Positions 46,862 to 59,097 of a stretch of DNA of 64,000 nucleotides are shown here, one piece after another. The stretch comes from Sinonovacula constricta (lineage: Eukaryota; Mollusca; Bivalvia; Cardiida; Solecurtidae): NCBI GenBank assembly GCA_007844125.1, contig CM017571.1, positions 25,758,940-25,822,939 of the forward strand, read 5' to 3'. Below the pieces are notes generated by a model. That model saw only the letters and a list, made by a program, of their open reading frames with translations. It did not search any database and had not been told where the DNA came from. Both the position numbers and the translations under genes were made by a program. Within the stretch, counting starts at the first letter, position 1. Each line of letters begins with the position of its first letter.

Positions 46862-49800
46862 TTAAAGAGGATATCCGACAATTTGTACTATGGTTTAGTT
46901 TCTTAAACAACCAAAACAAAACAAAAATGTGTTATCAAAAAGGGTCCCGAGAATGCAGTTTATTGATGTCCTACTTTTATGTAAAAAGAGAAACATAAAA
47001 CCCATTCGTCATTACAAAATATGTATTTCCTATCTGAGGCACGCTGCACAGTTAGCTATTTTTAAACTTAGAATACCATTTACTTTTGAGATAACACTTA
47101 AACGGGTAAACCGCACTGACGTAAATAACTATATTAGCGAAATCACCCTGGTGCTTATTTATAGATTTGGAAAGAATCAACATTTAGATTGTCAAAATAG
47201 CCTTACTTAGAAGAAAGTTTTAGTTTATGAATCGATTACTCCGCCATACAGAGGGGAAGATATTGTTACATGTATCTGATACAGTCAAACCTTCAGATAC
47301 CTTTAGTTTATGAATCGATTACTCCGCCATACAGAGGGGAAGATATTGTTACATGTATCTGATTCAGTTAAACCTTCAGATACCTTTAGTTTATGAATCG
47401 ATTACTCCGCCATACAGAGGGGAAGATATTGTTACATGTATCTGATTCAGTTAAACCTTCAGATACCTTTAGTTTATGAATCGATTACTCCGCCATACAG
47501 AGGGGAAGATATTGTTACATGTATCTGATTCAGTTAAACCTTCAGATACCTTTAGTTTATGACTCGATTACTCCGCCATACAGAGGGGAAGATATTGTTA
47601 CATGTATCTGATTCAGTTAAACCTTCAGATACCTTTAGTTTATGACTCGATTACTCCGCCATACAGAGGGGAAGATATTTTTACATGTATCTGATACAGT
47701 CAAACCTTCAGATACCTTTAGTTTATGACTCGATTACTCCGCCATACAGAGGGGAAGATATTGTTACATGTATCTGATACAGTCAAACCTTCAGATACCT
47801 TTAGTTTATGACTCGATTACTCCGCCATACAGAGGGGAAGGTATTGTTACATGTATCTGATACAGTTAAACCTTCAGATACCTTTAGTTTATGACTCGAT
47901 TACTCCGCCATACAGAGGGGAAGATATTGTTACATGTATCTGATACAGTTAAACCTTCAGATACCTTTAGTTTATGACTCGATTACTCCGCCATACAGAG
48001 GGGAAGATATTGTTACATGTATCTGATACAGCCAAACCTTCAGATACCTTTAGTTTATGACTCGATTACTCCGCCATACAGAGGGGAAGATATTGTTACA
48101 TGTATCTGATACAGCCAAACCTTCAGATACCTTTAGTTTATGACTCGATTACTCCGCCATACAGAGGGGAAGGTATTGTTACATGTATCTGATACAGCCA
48201 AACCTTCAGATACCTTTAGTTTATGACTTGATTACTCCGCCATACAGAGGGGAAGATATTGTTACATGTATCCGATACAGCCAAACCTTCAGATACCTTT
48301 AGTTTATGACTTGATTACTCCGCCATACAGAGGGGAAGATATTGTTACATGTATCTGATACAGCCAAACCTTCAGATACCTTTAGTTTATGACTCGATTA
48401 CTCCGCCATACAGAGGGGAAGGTATTGTTACATGTATCTGATACAGCCAAACCTTCAGATACCTTTAGTTTATGACTCGATTACTCCGCCATACAGAGGG
48501 GAAGATATTGTTACATGTATCTGATACAGCCAAACCTTCAGATACCTTTAGTTTATGAATCGATTACTCCGCCATACAGAGGGGAAGATATTGTTACATG
48601 TATCTGATACAGCCAAACCTTCAGATACTTTTAGTTTATGAATCGATTACTCCGCCATACAGAGGGGAAGGTATTGTTACATGTATCTGATACAGCCAAA
48701 CCTTCAGATACCTTTAGTTTATGAATCGATTACTCCGCCATACAGAGGGGAAGGTATTGTTACATGTATCTGATACAGCCAAACCTTCAGATACTTTTAG
48801 TTTATGACTCGATTACTCCGCCATACAGAGGGGAAGGTATTGTTACATGTATCTGATACAGCCAAACCTTCAGATACCTTTAGTTTATGAATCGATTACT
48901 CCGCCATACAGAGGGGAAGATATTGTTACATGTATCTGATACAGCCAAACCTTCAGATACCTTTAGTTTATGAATCGATTACTCCGCCATACAGAGGGGA
49001 AGATATTGTTACATGTATCTGATACAGCCAAACCTTCAGATACCTTTAGTTTATGACTCGATTACTCCGCCATACAGAGGGGAAGATATTGTTACATGTA
49101 TCTGATACAGCCAAACCTTCAGATACCTTTAGTTTATGACTCGATTACTCCGCCATACAGAGGGGAAGATATTGTTACATGTATCCGATACAGCCAAACC
49201 TTCAGATACCTTTAGTTTATGACTCGATTACTCCGCCATACAGAGGGGAAGATATTGTTACATGTATCTGATACAGTCAAACCTTCAGATACCTTTAGTT
49301 TATGAATCGATTACTCCGCCATACAGAGGGGAAGATATTGTTACATGTATCTGATACAGCCAAACCTTCAGATACCTTTAGTTTATGAATCGATTACTCC
49401 GCCATACAGAGGGGAAGATATTGTTACATGTATCTGATACAGCCAAACCTTCAGATACCTTTAGTTTATGAATCGATTACTCCGCCATACAGAGGGGAAG
49501 ATATTGTTACATGTATCCGATACAGCCAAACCTTCAGATACCTTTAGTTTATGACTCGATTACTCCGCCATACAGAGGGGAAGATATTGTTACATGTATC
49601 TGATACAGCCAAACCTTCAGATACCTTTAGTTTATGAATCGATTACTCCGCCATACAGACGGGAAGATATTGTTACATGTATCTGATACAGCCAAACCTT
49701 CAGATACCTTTAGTTTATGAATCGATTACTCCGCCATACAGAGGGGAAGATATTGTTACATGTATCTGATACAGCCAAACCTTCAGATACCTTTAGTTTA

Positions 49801-50131
49801 TGAATTGATTACTCCGCCATACAGACGGGAAGATATTGTTACATGTATCTGATACAGCCAAACCTTCAGATACCTTTAGTTTATGAATCGATTACTCCGC
49901 CATACAGACGGGAAGATATTGTTACATGTATCTGATACAGCCAAACCTTCAGATACCTTTAGTTTATGAATCGATTACTCCGCCATACAGAGGGGAAGAT
50001 ATTGTTACATGTATCTGATACAGCCAAACCTTCAGATACCTTTAGTTTATGAATCGATTACTCCGCCATACAGAGGGGAAGATATTGTAACATGTATCTG
50101 ATACAGTTAAACCTTCAGATACCACCTTTAA
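46862..50131 (+). mobile_element. Family M copy 6, expanded by an internal satellite
   Basis: The left end TTAAAGAGGATATCCGACAA and the family interior (TCCTATCTGAGGCACGCTGC, TAGCTATTTTTAAACTTAGA) run to about 47215. The right terminus TTCAGATACCACCTTTAA lies only at 50114-50131, after 35 tandem copies of the terminal 83 bp. The element is therefore 3.27 kb instead of about 0.51 kb. Confidence 0.75.
47221..50125 (+). repeat. 83-bp satellite array, 35 units
   Basis: The unit begins TAGTTTATGAATCGATTACT and contains CCGCCATACAGAGGGGAAG, GTTACATGTATCTGATACAG and CCTTCAGATACC. Unit length is a constant 83 bp across the array. Variants (GAATCG/GACTCG, ACAGTC/ACAGCC/TTCAGTTA, GATATT/GGTATT, GAGGGG/GACGGG) are clustered, as expected for unequal exchange. 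The unit equals the right end of family M. Confidence 0.95.
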
Positions 50132-50139
50132 ATACACAA

Positions 50140-50345
50140 CAGCAATATCAGGATATAGTTATTCCCAACTATTTTTGTTGGAGGAAGACTCCGGGTCAAT
50201 TCCTGAGTAGAACCACCGGCGCAACGCGGGTCGGGTGGAAGACCGCCCTACATAAAAAGTGTTCATCGGCGCTCCATTTCAAGCCGGAGAGTCAGATAAA
50301 CAATCCGTATGCATCCAGGCAACTATGTCGCAAACCACCATTAAA
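50140..50345 (+). mobile_element. Possible dispersed repeat next to the satellite
   Basis: TGGAGGAAGACTCCGGGTCA followed by CTGAGTAGAACCACCGGCG resembles 19850-19890 (GGAGGCAGACTCCAGACAAA, TCAGTAGAACCAACGACG). The pair suggests a short dispersed family; identity unknown. Confidence 0.4.
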
Positions 50346-52180
50346 ACGCAATCTACTCGACTTTTAATACAGACAATGTTGTATGAATGCAAAATAAAAT
50401 ATTGATGTGTCATTTTGCATTACTTTGTGAACTGAGCGAATCACAACTTTGTTGGTAAAATGCAGTTCGACAATTCAGCGTACTTAAATTAAATTACTTT
50501 TCAAGGGAGCTGCAATAAAACGGATTTAATTGTCAACAAGAATTTCTATAGGTCGAGACAGAAACAACGTTATCAAACTGTCGGACAAAGTCAATTATCA
50601 CAGTCAATTATTAAGGTTTATACATTGTGTCCCATAAAATGTTACATAAATAAATTGGATGGAAAGTTTCTTTTCGTGACAATTACAAAAAGAGAAAAAG
50701 TGGTAACATTCGCCTGAATACAAGGTGTATTTCCCACAACAATTCATATATTGTGTGCAAGTCATGAAAAGTACTTTAAGACAACAAAAAAAGAAAACAC
50801 CCCACTCCATGTATAAATTTAAAATTATTTAAAGGGGGAGGCGACATTTTTATGGAAAAAAATGTTTGACAGCGCTTTTATATCACAAATACTAGTATTT
50901 ATCCTCCATTTTATTGTTTTATTAAAACTACTTGTCTTTCAGCCGATATAAATCTACCTACATGCTTTTTACAAGTAATTTACCATCGTTCACACAATTA
51001 AAATCATACAAAAGCAATTTTAGACAATTTTGTGCATTTGATCTGTAACGACCTCTTCCAACCGCATTAACAAAACTAAACCCGTCATATGGGAACTGTC
51101 ATTTATTGTAAGATATGTCAGCTTTGTCTGTTGTTTTTTCTGTTGCTGATCCTGCATATGAATATGATGAACAAGATAGAGACTTTATGTTTCGACTGAC
51201 ACATCACAATTTCTTCACAAGTGAAAGCATCCAGCCAAATCCAGCTAAAACACGCGCTATCGAGTATAAATTAAAATACATGGATGACTGCCTAACATCA
51301 TTATAGTAATCCCTTTTATACATAGCCAGCATGTCAACATAATTCTCCCCGTCTATAGAATTTCATTTTGCGGTTTTGGAAGGAGATTACTGTATGTTAC
51401 TATATATGCTTATGTCAAGTGTCAACAAATTGAAGAACTGCAATATAATGATTAGGGTATATTAACATTTTGGTGGCCCAATCAAGTGAAAGAAATTGCT
51501 GTTTACAGCTGATTAAACAATGCATGTATTAAAAAGCTGACATAGACGAATAAGCAGGGATAATTTTTTGAACTTTGTTATGTGGTGGCCGATTATTCTA
51601 AATTCATCAGACTTATTAGTTGCATGTTTACCCGTTAAATTACCAGTTCTCTGCTTTAAAGTAGAGCGTTGACATTTGTCTTGAAATATTTGTTTAAAGG
51701 TATACTATTCCTGACACAAATTGTATGTGTGACCTCTATATGTCACAATGACATGACGGCAGACGGAGGAATCTTTATAGAAATACGAAGCAGATTATAT
51801 CTTATAATGATATCGCCGAACATTTACGTCAATACCATATGGTGACCTTTGAATATATGGCATTTAGTTTATCATAACACGAACAACCCGCTTGTATACT
51901 TTAACATGTGCAATGAACAGAAAGACGATTGTTGGACTAGATTTAAGCAAACAGTAAAATGCACTAGAATTTATCAAATAAGCAAAATAAAATTAGAGAA
52001 CATGTTTTTTTAAATATAATTTTGATGTTAGCTATTAAGAATTCGGATGACCTCGTTATTTCTACGAAAAATCATTTTCACTTTCGCAAGGTTTAGATGT
52101 TTCAATAGATAATGACCGAACAAACTATCCATGGGTCTACTCACACTTTTATGAATGTCTGTCAAGCGTCTGAAATGCAG
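50346..52180. other. No gene recognised
   Basis: AT-rich. The plus-strand ORF at 51115-51306 (63 codons) and the minus-strand ORF at 50604-50810 have no family feature or splice context that I recognise. Confidence 0.5.
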
Positions 52181-52184
52181 GAAA

Positions 52185-52370
52185 ATGCACTATTTTGGTT
52201 TCTTAATGTCAAAACTTTTTCTGCTTTAGCATGCCTCCAGACCCCTAACACTACTCGTACCTGACGTTATCGCTCGGTTTGACCTCCACCCTCATCTTAT
52301 AAAACATATGATAGTATTCGCTCAAATAGCCTCACCATCCATTGAAAAAAATCCTGTATCCGCCCATGCT
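52185..52370 (-). mobile_element. Dispersed-repeat terminus (GGGCGGATACAGGATTTTTT)
   Basis: On the minus strand CATGGGCGGATACAGGATTT is followed by a segment with GGGGTCTGGAGGCATGCT and AGAAAAAGTTTTGACATT. Similar order is common at ends of invertebrate DNA transposons; a related start occurs near 22330. Assignment is from memory of the pattern only. Confidence 0.35.
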
Positions 52371-52790
52371 ATTGGCTGTTTAATATTAGTAGCATTGGCA
52401 GTTATATATCATGGGTCATTTCTTGGCAAAATCCCCACTTCAAGTCTCCTTACTTGTCGGAAACTGTAAAAATGTGCACAAAACAATTAATCGGAACTAA
52501 TGTACAGATAAAATAAATACTAACGCCATGACTTATCCTCAATGGCTAGAAGTAAAAAAAAAGCCCGCTTCGATTCGGAATGTTAATTATCAGGCATTAG
52601 AGTTGTCTCAGTTACACTATTTCTGTTTAATACCATCTGTTACATATTCCATATTTTTATCATTGGTACTTTTACGGTATTTGATCAAACTTAAACTATT
52701 TTATTTTATTTATTGCAACTACATATAAAAACAGATAGCTGGGGATTTAACTAAACTAATGTTTACATAGCTTAAACATGTCTGTTTGTG

Positions 52791-53110
<320 letters not shown>

Positions 53111-53404
53111 TTCTCCATCGTTCTCTCTGTGGATCATTTAAATCAATTATTCTTTGCCTGTCCTCTTGAAATATATAATTTCATTTTATAGCCACTTCAA
53201 TGTTGACTTTACTTCACTTCAAAGGATAGACCGTGCATGTGTTTTGAGTCAACACATTTTAAATATGATGTTGCAATACTTAAACAAACATACTATGATT
53301 TACTCTGTTAATAATTGATCATTGCTAGACGCTGAGTGTGGTTTAAATCATTATGTTAGACGGAAATCTGATCAAGATGTAAAACAACACCTCATGAAGC
53401 TATA

Positions 53405-54610
53405 AGTGTTATCTTCCTCCTTCTCCTCCTCCTCCTCGTCATCTTCCTCCTTCTTCTCCTCCTCCTCTCCCACACCTCCGCCTTCTCCTCGGCCTCCTAT
53501 TCCTCTCTATTGTCGTCATCATACCCTCCTCCTCCCCCCCACCCGCCATTTCCTCGACCCCCTATTCCTGTCAATTGTCGTCATCGCACCCTCCTCCTCC
53601 TTCCCTCCTCCGCCTTCTCCTCGGCCTCCTATTACTCTCCATTGTCGTCATAATACCCTCCTCCCCCCCCCCCCCATCCTCCGCCTTCTCCTCGGCCTCC
53701 TTCTCTTCTCCATTGTCGTCATCATACCCTCCCCCCCCCCCATCCTCCGCCTTCTTCTCGGCCTCCTATTCCTCTCCACTGACGTCTTCATACCCTCCTC
53801 CTACTTCCTCCTCCGCCTTCTCCTCGGCCTCCTATTCCTCTCCATTGTCGTCATCATACCCTCCACCTCCTCCGCCTTCTCCTCGGCCTCCTATTCCTCT
53901 CCACTAACGTCATCATACCCTCCTCCCCCCTCCGCCTTCTCCTCGGCCTCCTATTCCTCTCCATTGAGATCATCATACCCTCCTTCTCCCCCTCCGCCTT
54001 CTCCTCGGCCTCCTTTTCCTCTCCATTGTCGTCATAATACCCTCCCCTCCCCCCTCCCCCCTCCGCCTTCTCCTCGGCCTCCTATTCCTCTCCATTGTCG
54101 TCATAATACCCTCCCCCTTCCCCCTCCGCCTTCTCCTCGGCCTCCTATTCCTCTCCATTGTCGTCATAATACCCTCCCACCCCCTCCCCCCTCCGCCTTC
54201 TCCTCGGCCTCCTATTCCTCTCCATTGTCGTCATAATACCCTCCCCCTCCCCTCTCCCCCCTCCCCCTCCGCCTTCTCCTCGGTCTCCTATTCCTCTCCC
54301 TTGTCGTCATAATACCCTCCCCCTCTCCCCTCCCCCTCCCCCCTCCTCCTTCCCCCCTCCGCCTTCTCCTCGGCCTCCTACTCCTCTCCATTGTCGTCAT
54401 CATACCCTCCCCATCCCCCTCCGCCTTCTCCTCGGTCTCCTATTCCTCTCCATTGTCGTCATAATACCCTCCCCCTCCCCCTCCCCCCCCCCCCCTTCCC
54501 CCCTCCGCCTTCTCCTCGGCCTCCTATTCCTCTCCATTGTCGTCATCATACCCTCCACCTCCTCTGCCTTCTCCTCGGCCTTCTATTCCTCTCCATTGTC
54601 GTTATCATAC
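53405..54610. repeat. Pyrimidine-rich minisatellite (about 55-75 bp unit)
   Basis: About 16 units of CCGCCTTCTCCTCGGCCTCC, TATTCCTCTCCATTGTCGTC and ATAATACCCTCC. Unit length varies through the C-tracts between them. Triplet-like composition gives long false ORFs in three plus frames. Confidence 0.9.
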
Positions 54611-54689
54611 GTCCTTAACTGCTGCCAAATCAAATATGGAAGAGCTTTAACTGTTAGCACCGAATGTAGCTCTGAAGAGATCAAACTGA

Positions 54690-54870
54690 TATTTGATAGG
54701 CGCAAAGGATATAGCTACCTAATGAGCTATATATTGCGGCACTCGTAACGTCGAGGGGTGGGGGGAGCTGTCACTTTCATTTGTTGGTTCGATCCCCATA
54801 CCCCAACTCCATACTCATTGAGATTGAACATGGGTGGAGGTGGGTGGACATGCAAAGGATGATGAGGATG
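54690..54870 (+). mobile_element. tRNA-like SINE candidate
   Basis: TAGCTACCTAATGAGCTATA, later TTGGTTCGATCCCC (B-box-like), spacing about 60 bp, followed by GAGATTGAACATGGGTGG. No second copy was seen here. Confidence 0.4.
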
Positions 54871-55231
54871 AGACCAACAGTTTGTTGAAAGCAGTACAAA
54901 GTACAGCTTTTATTCACTTCTACAGAACAGAAATGGAAGATCGTTTATAAAGAGTTTATAACGTGACAAGTTACATGTGGACAAATGTTTGTTGCCAATA
55001 CTAGCCTTAAATAACAAGAGGTCAAAAATTAGGCAGATCGCTAGTAATGTATATGGCGGTCAGTCACCTTAACGTAATCAGATCTGGTTATTCTCCAAAG
55101 CGGAAAAGATAAGATACTTTAACCTTGAGATTTTTTCCAGCATTACTAATGAGTTTGTACTTAGATCTAAGAACAAAAAGTCAACGATAATACGTATTAT
55201 TTTTTTTTTTTTTTTTTTGGTTTGTTGGTTT

Positions 55232-55296
<65 letters not shown>

Positions 55297-55379
55297 ACAT
55301 AAATAGTAATAATAGTAGTAATAGAAGAAGTAGTAGTAGTAGTAGCAGCAGCAGTAGTAGTAGTAGTAGTAGTAGAAGT

Positions 55380-55448
<69 letters not shown>

Positions 55449-55860
55449 CAGCAGTAGAAGTAGTAGCAGTAGAAGTACTAATAAATATAACAATATCAAT
55501 ATCAATTAATTAATTAACATTTATTAACATAGTTACCCTTGAACTTTAGTCGTTATATTCTTTTAGCGAAACATCTACGTGTTCTTATTCAATGACCCTA
55601 AAATAAAACAACAATAAAGAAAAAAATACGCACTTTGTTATTTAGATTCCCTGTTTGCTCAAGTTTTTAGTATCTAGAATTTAAACTTCGTCTTTTTTAT
55701 CACGTGATCCTGTATTCTTGAATCTATTTTTTTTTGCCCACATTGAAAGTAGAAGAATTGTGAAACGACGCTAAGAACAAGTCATGTCAATGCGCCAGTC
55801 CGTACCTGCTTACATCCGTGCATTTTAGCTACACCTCTTGGGGAAATAAAAAAAAATCAT
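54871..55860. repeat. Microsatellite-rich stretch: (ATG)n and (AGT)n
   Basis: A perfect ATG/GAT tract lies at about 55231-55293, followed by an AGT/AGC/AGA tract to about 55480; a T-run precedes at 55199-55219. No gene. Confidence 0.88.
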
Positions 55861-56115
55861 TCACATTGGGATTGGATGCGATGGGATTTGCCGGCATTTT
55901 TTGCCCATACTGTGCAGCGACATTTCTATCATTATAGCACAGGGGCACTTATGAGGTGCCCAGGGACTGAAACTGGCCGGTCCATTATACTGACACCGAC
56001 AAGTCAGGCGTAATGCTGTCCCCTTAGCCCCGACTTTAAAGTCTTTGGTTTGACCCGGCCGGGGTTTGAACCCACGATCTACCGATCCGCAAGCCGACAC
56101 TCTGCCACCATTTAC
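55860..56115 (-). mobile_element. tRNA-derived SINE, family B
   Basis: The minus strand starts GTGGCAGAGTGTCGGCTTG and has GATCGTGGGTTCAAACCCC, a good A-box/B-box pair. A body with ACTTTAAAGTCGGGG and GGCCAGTTTCAGTCCCTGGG follows, and it ends near a GCATCCAATCCCAATG tail. The organisation is that of a complete SINE of about 250 bp. Confidence 0.7.
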
Positions 56116-56404
56116 ATTGGATTTAACAAGTATTTACTATCAAAATACAAGTTTGATTTTTGTTACTATACGCTTTTTGTAAGTAGAGTTATTATCTTGT
56201 CTTAGCCTAATGCCATTTCTTTGTTTCCTATAATAAAATTTTTTGACCACCCAACTACGGTGTTATTTCACATGTTTCATTATGGTCACACTTTGCACCA
56301 AATATGGGCAGACTTATGTTCGTTTTTCGATAAATTAAATGAACACCAAAATTGGGAGAGGATGTCCTTGTGATATTGAGTGTGGTTTCAACTTAAAGAT
56401 ATTG

Positions 56405-56750
56405 TATTGTATTGTTGAGTTTATTGTCCACCAACAATATTTCAGTTATCCCGGAAACGGTGTCCACTTACAGTAATTCTTTCATTCCGGAAAGAATTCA
56501 TTAAGCACATGACGTGGCGCCACACCCCGTCACATTATCTCGGGACCTCTCAAGGTGGAACAACCCCAACTCCTACCTAACTCCACCCCCACCTCCCGGC
56601 ACAACCCGTAAGCATGGAAGTTCTTCCACTAACATTCTAACTTACGGCTTCGGTATGTCGCAACCAGTTTAAACCCTGGGGCCTTCGGCACCTTGATCGA
56701 CGCTCTTCCTACTGTCATACCAGGCCCGGTTCACGATATAATGGCCAATG
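56405..56750 (-). mobile_element. tRNA-derived SINE-like repeat, family A copy 3
   Basis: The reverse complement has head GGGCCTGGTATGACAGTAGG with GGGTTTAAACTGGTTGCGAC, then ACATACCGAAGCC, GATAATGTGACGGGGTGTGG, GGACACCGTTTCCGG and tail TGTTGGTGGACAATAAAC. Same block order as copies 1 and 2, more diverged in the middle. Confidence 0.6.
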
Positions 56751-57644
56751 TCAGCTTGCACAAAGCTGACCAACCTGCAGTAATTTGTTGTTTTTTCTTC
56801 TACATCTGTTGACCCATTCTTGAACTAATGTAAACACCATGATTAAGATGCCTATCAGTGTGAGAACTACACTGTCGTGGGGATAAAACTACCAAACAAA
56901 GTTCATAACCCTTTTTCTAAAATGATTGTCAGTAAGGATTACTCGCATTGATTACATTTGTACAATCAATTATTTGGCCTCCGTGTTTCGCAAATTAGAT
57001 GTGTGCGGCGTAATAATGTCTTTTGGGCCTCATTAAGTGACCAAAATAGGCGAGGATTTGCACCGTTGTATCTTTGTGCTGCTGTTAAAGTTGTTAGGTT
57101 TTAGCGATGTTCTCGGCTCTTTCGACATTTTTAGAAAAAAAATCCATAGATTCTAAATTTACCCAATATGCTTAATGAATTACACGTCCATGGCAAGTGC
57201 TCTCATTTCGGGCAATTAACAGATATTTAGAATTGAAATTGATTTGAACGTTTTAGATAAGGTAACAGCCTAACCTTAATGCAACTTGTCTTTTTCCGAC
57301 ACTTCAAACCAGAAATTATATCTAGGTAACTAAACTCAATGTTCAGAAGCGACTGATCACAAATATATGGATAAAGTAAAAATTGTAACACATGTTGTCT
57401 ATTACCTAATAACGCTGCACAAATTTGGGTCGCAAAATTATGTCAATATAAACGAGTTTCTCCGTAGAAGCAATATCTATATTGAATGGAAACCCCGAAA
57501 ATTGATAAAAAATGCTGATAAGTCAAACTGTAAGTATTTTATGACCGTTATATTGTATTAACTAGAAGCAAGAACGTAGCTGTGGTCGTTTAAAGGTCCC
57601 AAATGCCAGACCAAAAGGGGATTGTTACGTGTTTAAATGGTGCA
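56751..57644. other. No gene recognised
   Basis: AT-rich DNA. The ORF at 57367-57561 has no recognisable family feature. Confidence 0.5.
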
Positions 57645-58152
57645 TTTAAAGGTGGTATCTGACAGTTTGGACCAAACTTGTTATCCTCAAACAATCAAAT
57701 AAAATGCATAGATCGCACAAAATGCTGTTAACTGATACACCTATGTGAAAAGTGAATCATAACACCACTCTCGTCATAACAAGCTCGTATTCCCTGTCTG
57801 AGCCATTCTGCGAAGTTGGCGATTTTTAAAGTAAGAAAACCACGTGACCACTTAGTATGGTATCGAGTTATATCTTCATCCGGGTAATCTGCTCTGACGT
57901 CGGTATCTATTATATCGCTGGAATCCCCATTGTTATTTATAGCTTTAGAATGAATGAACCGAGTGAATTTTCCACTATTTGTACTGTATAACATTTGTGA
58001 TACTGTTCAAAATCATCTTTATTTAGACTAAAGCATGAGTTTATGCATAAATAGTGCCCCAAATCCCCCACCCCCACCCCCACCCCCAAACAGGGGTAAG
58101 TTTGTTTGTTTTGTTTTTTTGATATATGCACGTTTTCGGATACGCCCTTTTA
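57645..58152 (+). mobile_element. MITE-like family M copy 7
   Basis: Starts TTTAAAGGTGGTATCTGACA and ends GGATACGCCCTTTTAA; carries the interior GCGATTTTTAAAGTAAGAAA and CCACGTGACCACTTAG. A (CCCCCA)n tract at about 58069-58087 sits near the right end. Confidence 0.72.
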
Positions 58153-58259
58153 ATATGGGCGAACTGCTGGAAACCAGCTGTATGTCCGCCCTTATATTTA
58201 AATTGCAAAAATAAAATGGTCATTGTATAGCCCGTTGCTTATGCGCAAGGTAATATAAG

Positions 58260-58400
58260 GGTAGGACTATGACTGGTCAGCCCGGTTTCAAGATAAAGAA
58301 ACTAGGAGTTAAACTACCATTTCAAGGACTTTGGTATGACGCGGCTACCGTACCAGGAGCCACGGCTCTATAGTCATTGCACTACCAGGTCCGGTGCTTC
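58260..58400 (-). mobile_element. SINE-like family A head, copy 4
   Basis: Reverse complement CACCGGACCTGGTAGTGCAA, GACTATAGAGCCGTGGCTCC and GTCATACCAAAGTCC matches the head of the other family A copies; the body is absent or too diverged. The adjacent 58400-58630 has short internal duplications (TACCTGTTGAAGG / TACCCGTGGAATG) and looks repetitive. Confidence 0.5.
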
Positions 58401-58631
58401 TAAATGTACAAACCACTCAGTAGCACTGGTGAACTCTGACCACCGCGAAGGGCTTTATTTGTAATTCCAGGTAAGATGCTAATCGGCGGTGTATCGTGTC
58501 CTTCAACAGGTAATAAATGCTTCGTCAGTACCAGGAAGCATACCAGGGGTAGCGTGAGAGGTTTCTGACATTCCACGGGTAGCAGACTGATGATTAGGTA
58601 TGTCAGTAACGTCACCTTGAACATATGTCAC

Positions 58632-59097
58632 TTTACAGATTGCATCTGACAGTTTGGATGGACGAGTTTTTCTCTCATGCCACAAAAGAAATCATTGTTA
58701 TCTAATGTATCCTGCGAAATGCTAATTATTAGTGCCCTATATCCCGGTGATCTATAACACCCTACTTGTCATTACAAAAATGTGTGTCCCATCTAAGCCA
58801 CGTTGCACAGTTAGCTATTTTTAAACTAAAAAAATCAGTGACCACTTACTTTTAAGATGACGTTACATGATCATCCGGGTAATCACCTCTCCCCCGGCAT
58901 CCATTTTTAGTTGAAATCCCCATCGTGCTAGTTTATTAATTTGGAAATAATGGACATTTACAGCTAGCGGTATAATTCAGTATTTGCACTGTCGAACAAA
59001 TGAGTTTGTGCAGCAACTGTGCACAAAATCCCCTGATTGGTGGTAAGATGTTGATACATGTATTGAATAAAGACATCCGGACGGCTACCACCTTAAA
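58632..59097 (+). mobile_element. MITE-like family M copy 8
   Basis: Left end ATTGCATCTGACAGTTTGGA, interior TTGCACAGTTAGCTATTTTT, and right end ACGGCTACCACC with TTAA. Lies about 480 bp from copy 7 in the same orientation. Confidence 0.7.

Noticed and set aside
47221..50125. 83-bp periodic array considered as a tRNA/5S cluster or CRISPR
   Set aside because: No tRNA or 5S box structure and no variable spacers; the unit matches the end of a dispersed element.
53406..54618. Pro/Ser-rich ORF of 276 codons
   Set aside because: Pyrimidine-rich minisatellite with parallel open frames; no homology seen.
58400..58624. Minus-strand ORF beginning with a signal-peptide-like stretch, considered as the missing first CA exon
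   Set aside because: It lies in short internally duplicated repeat sequence between a SINE head and a family M copy, and no donor in the needed phase was found after the hydrophobic part.
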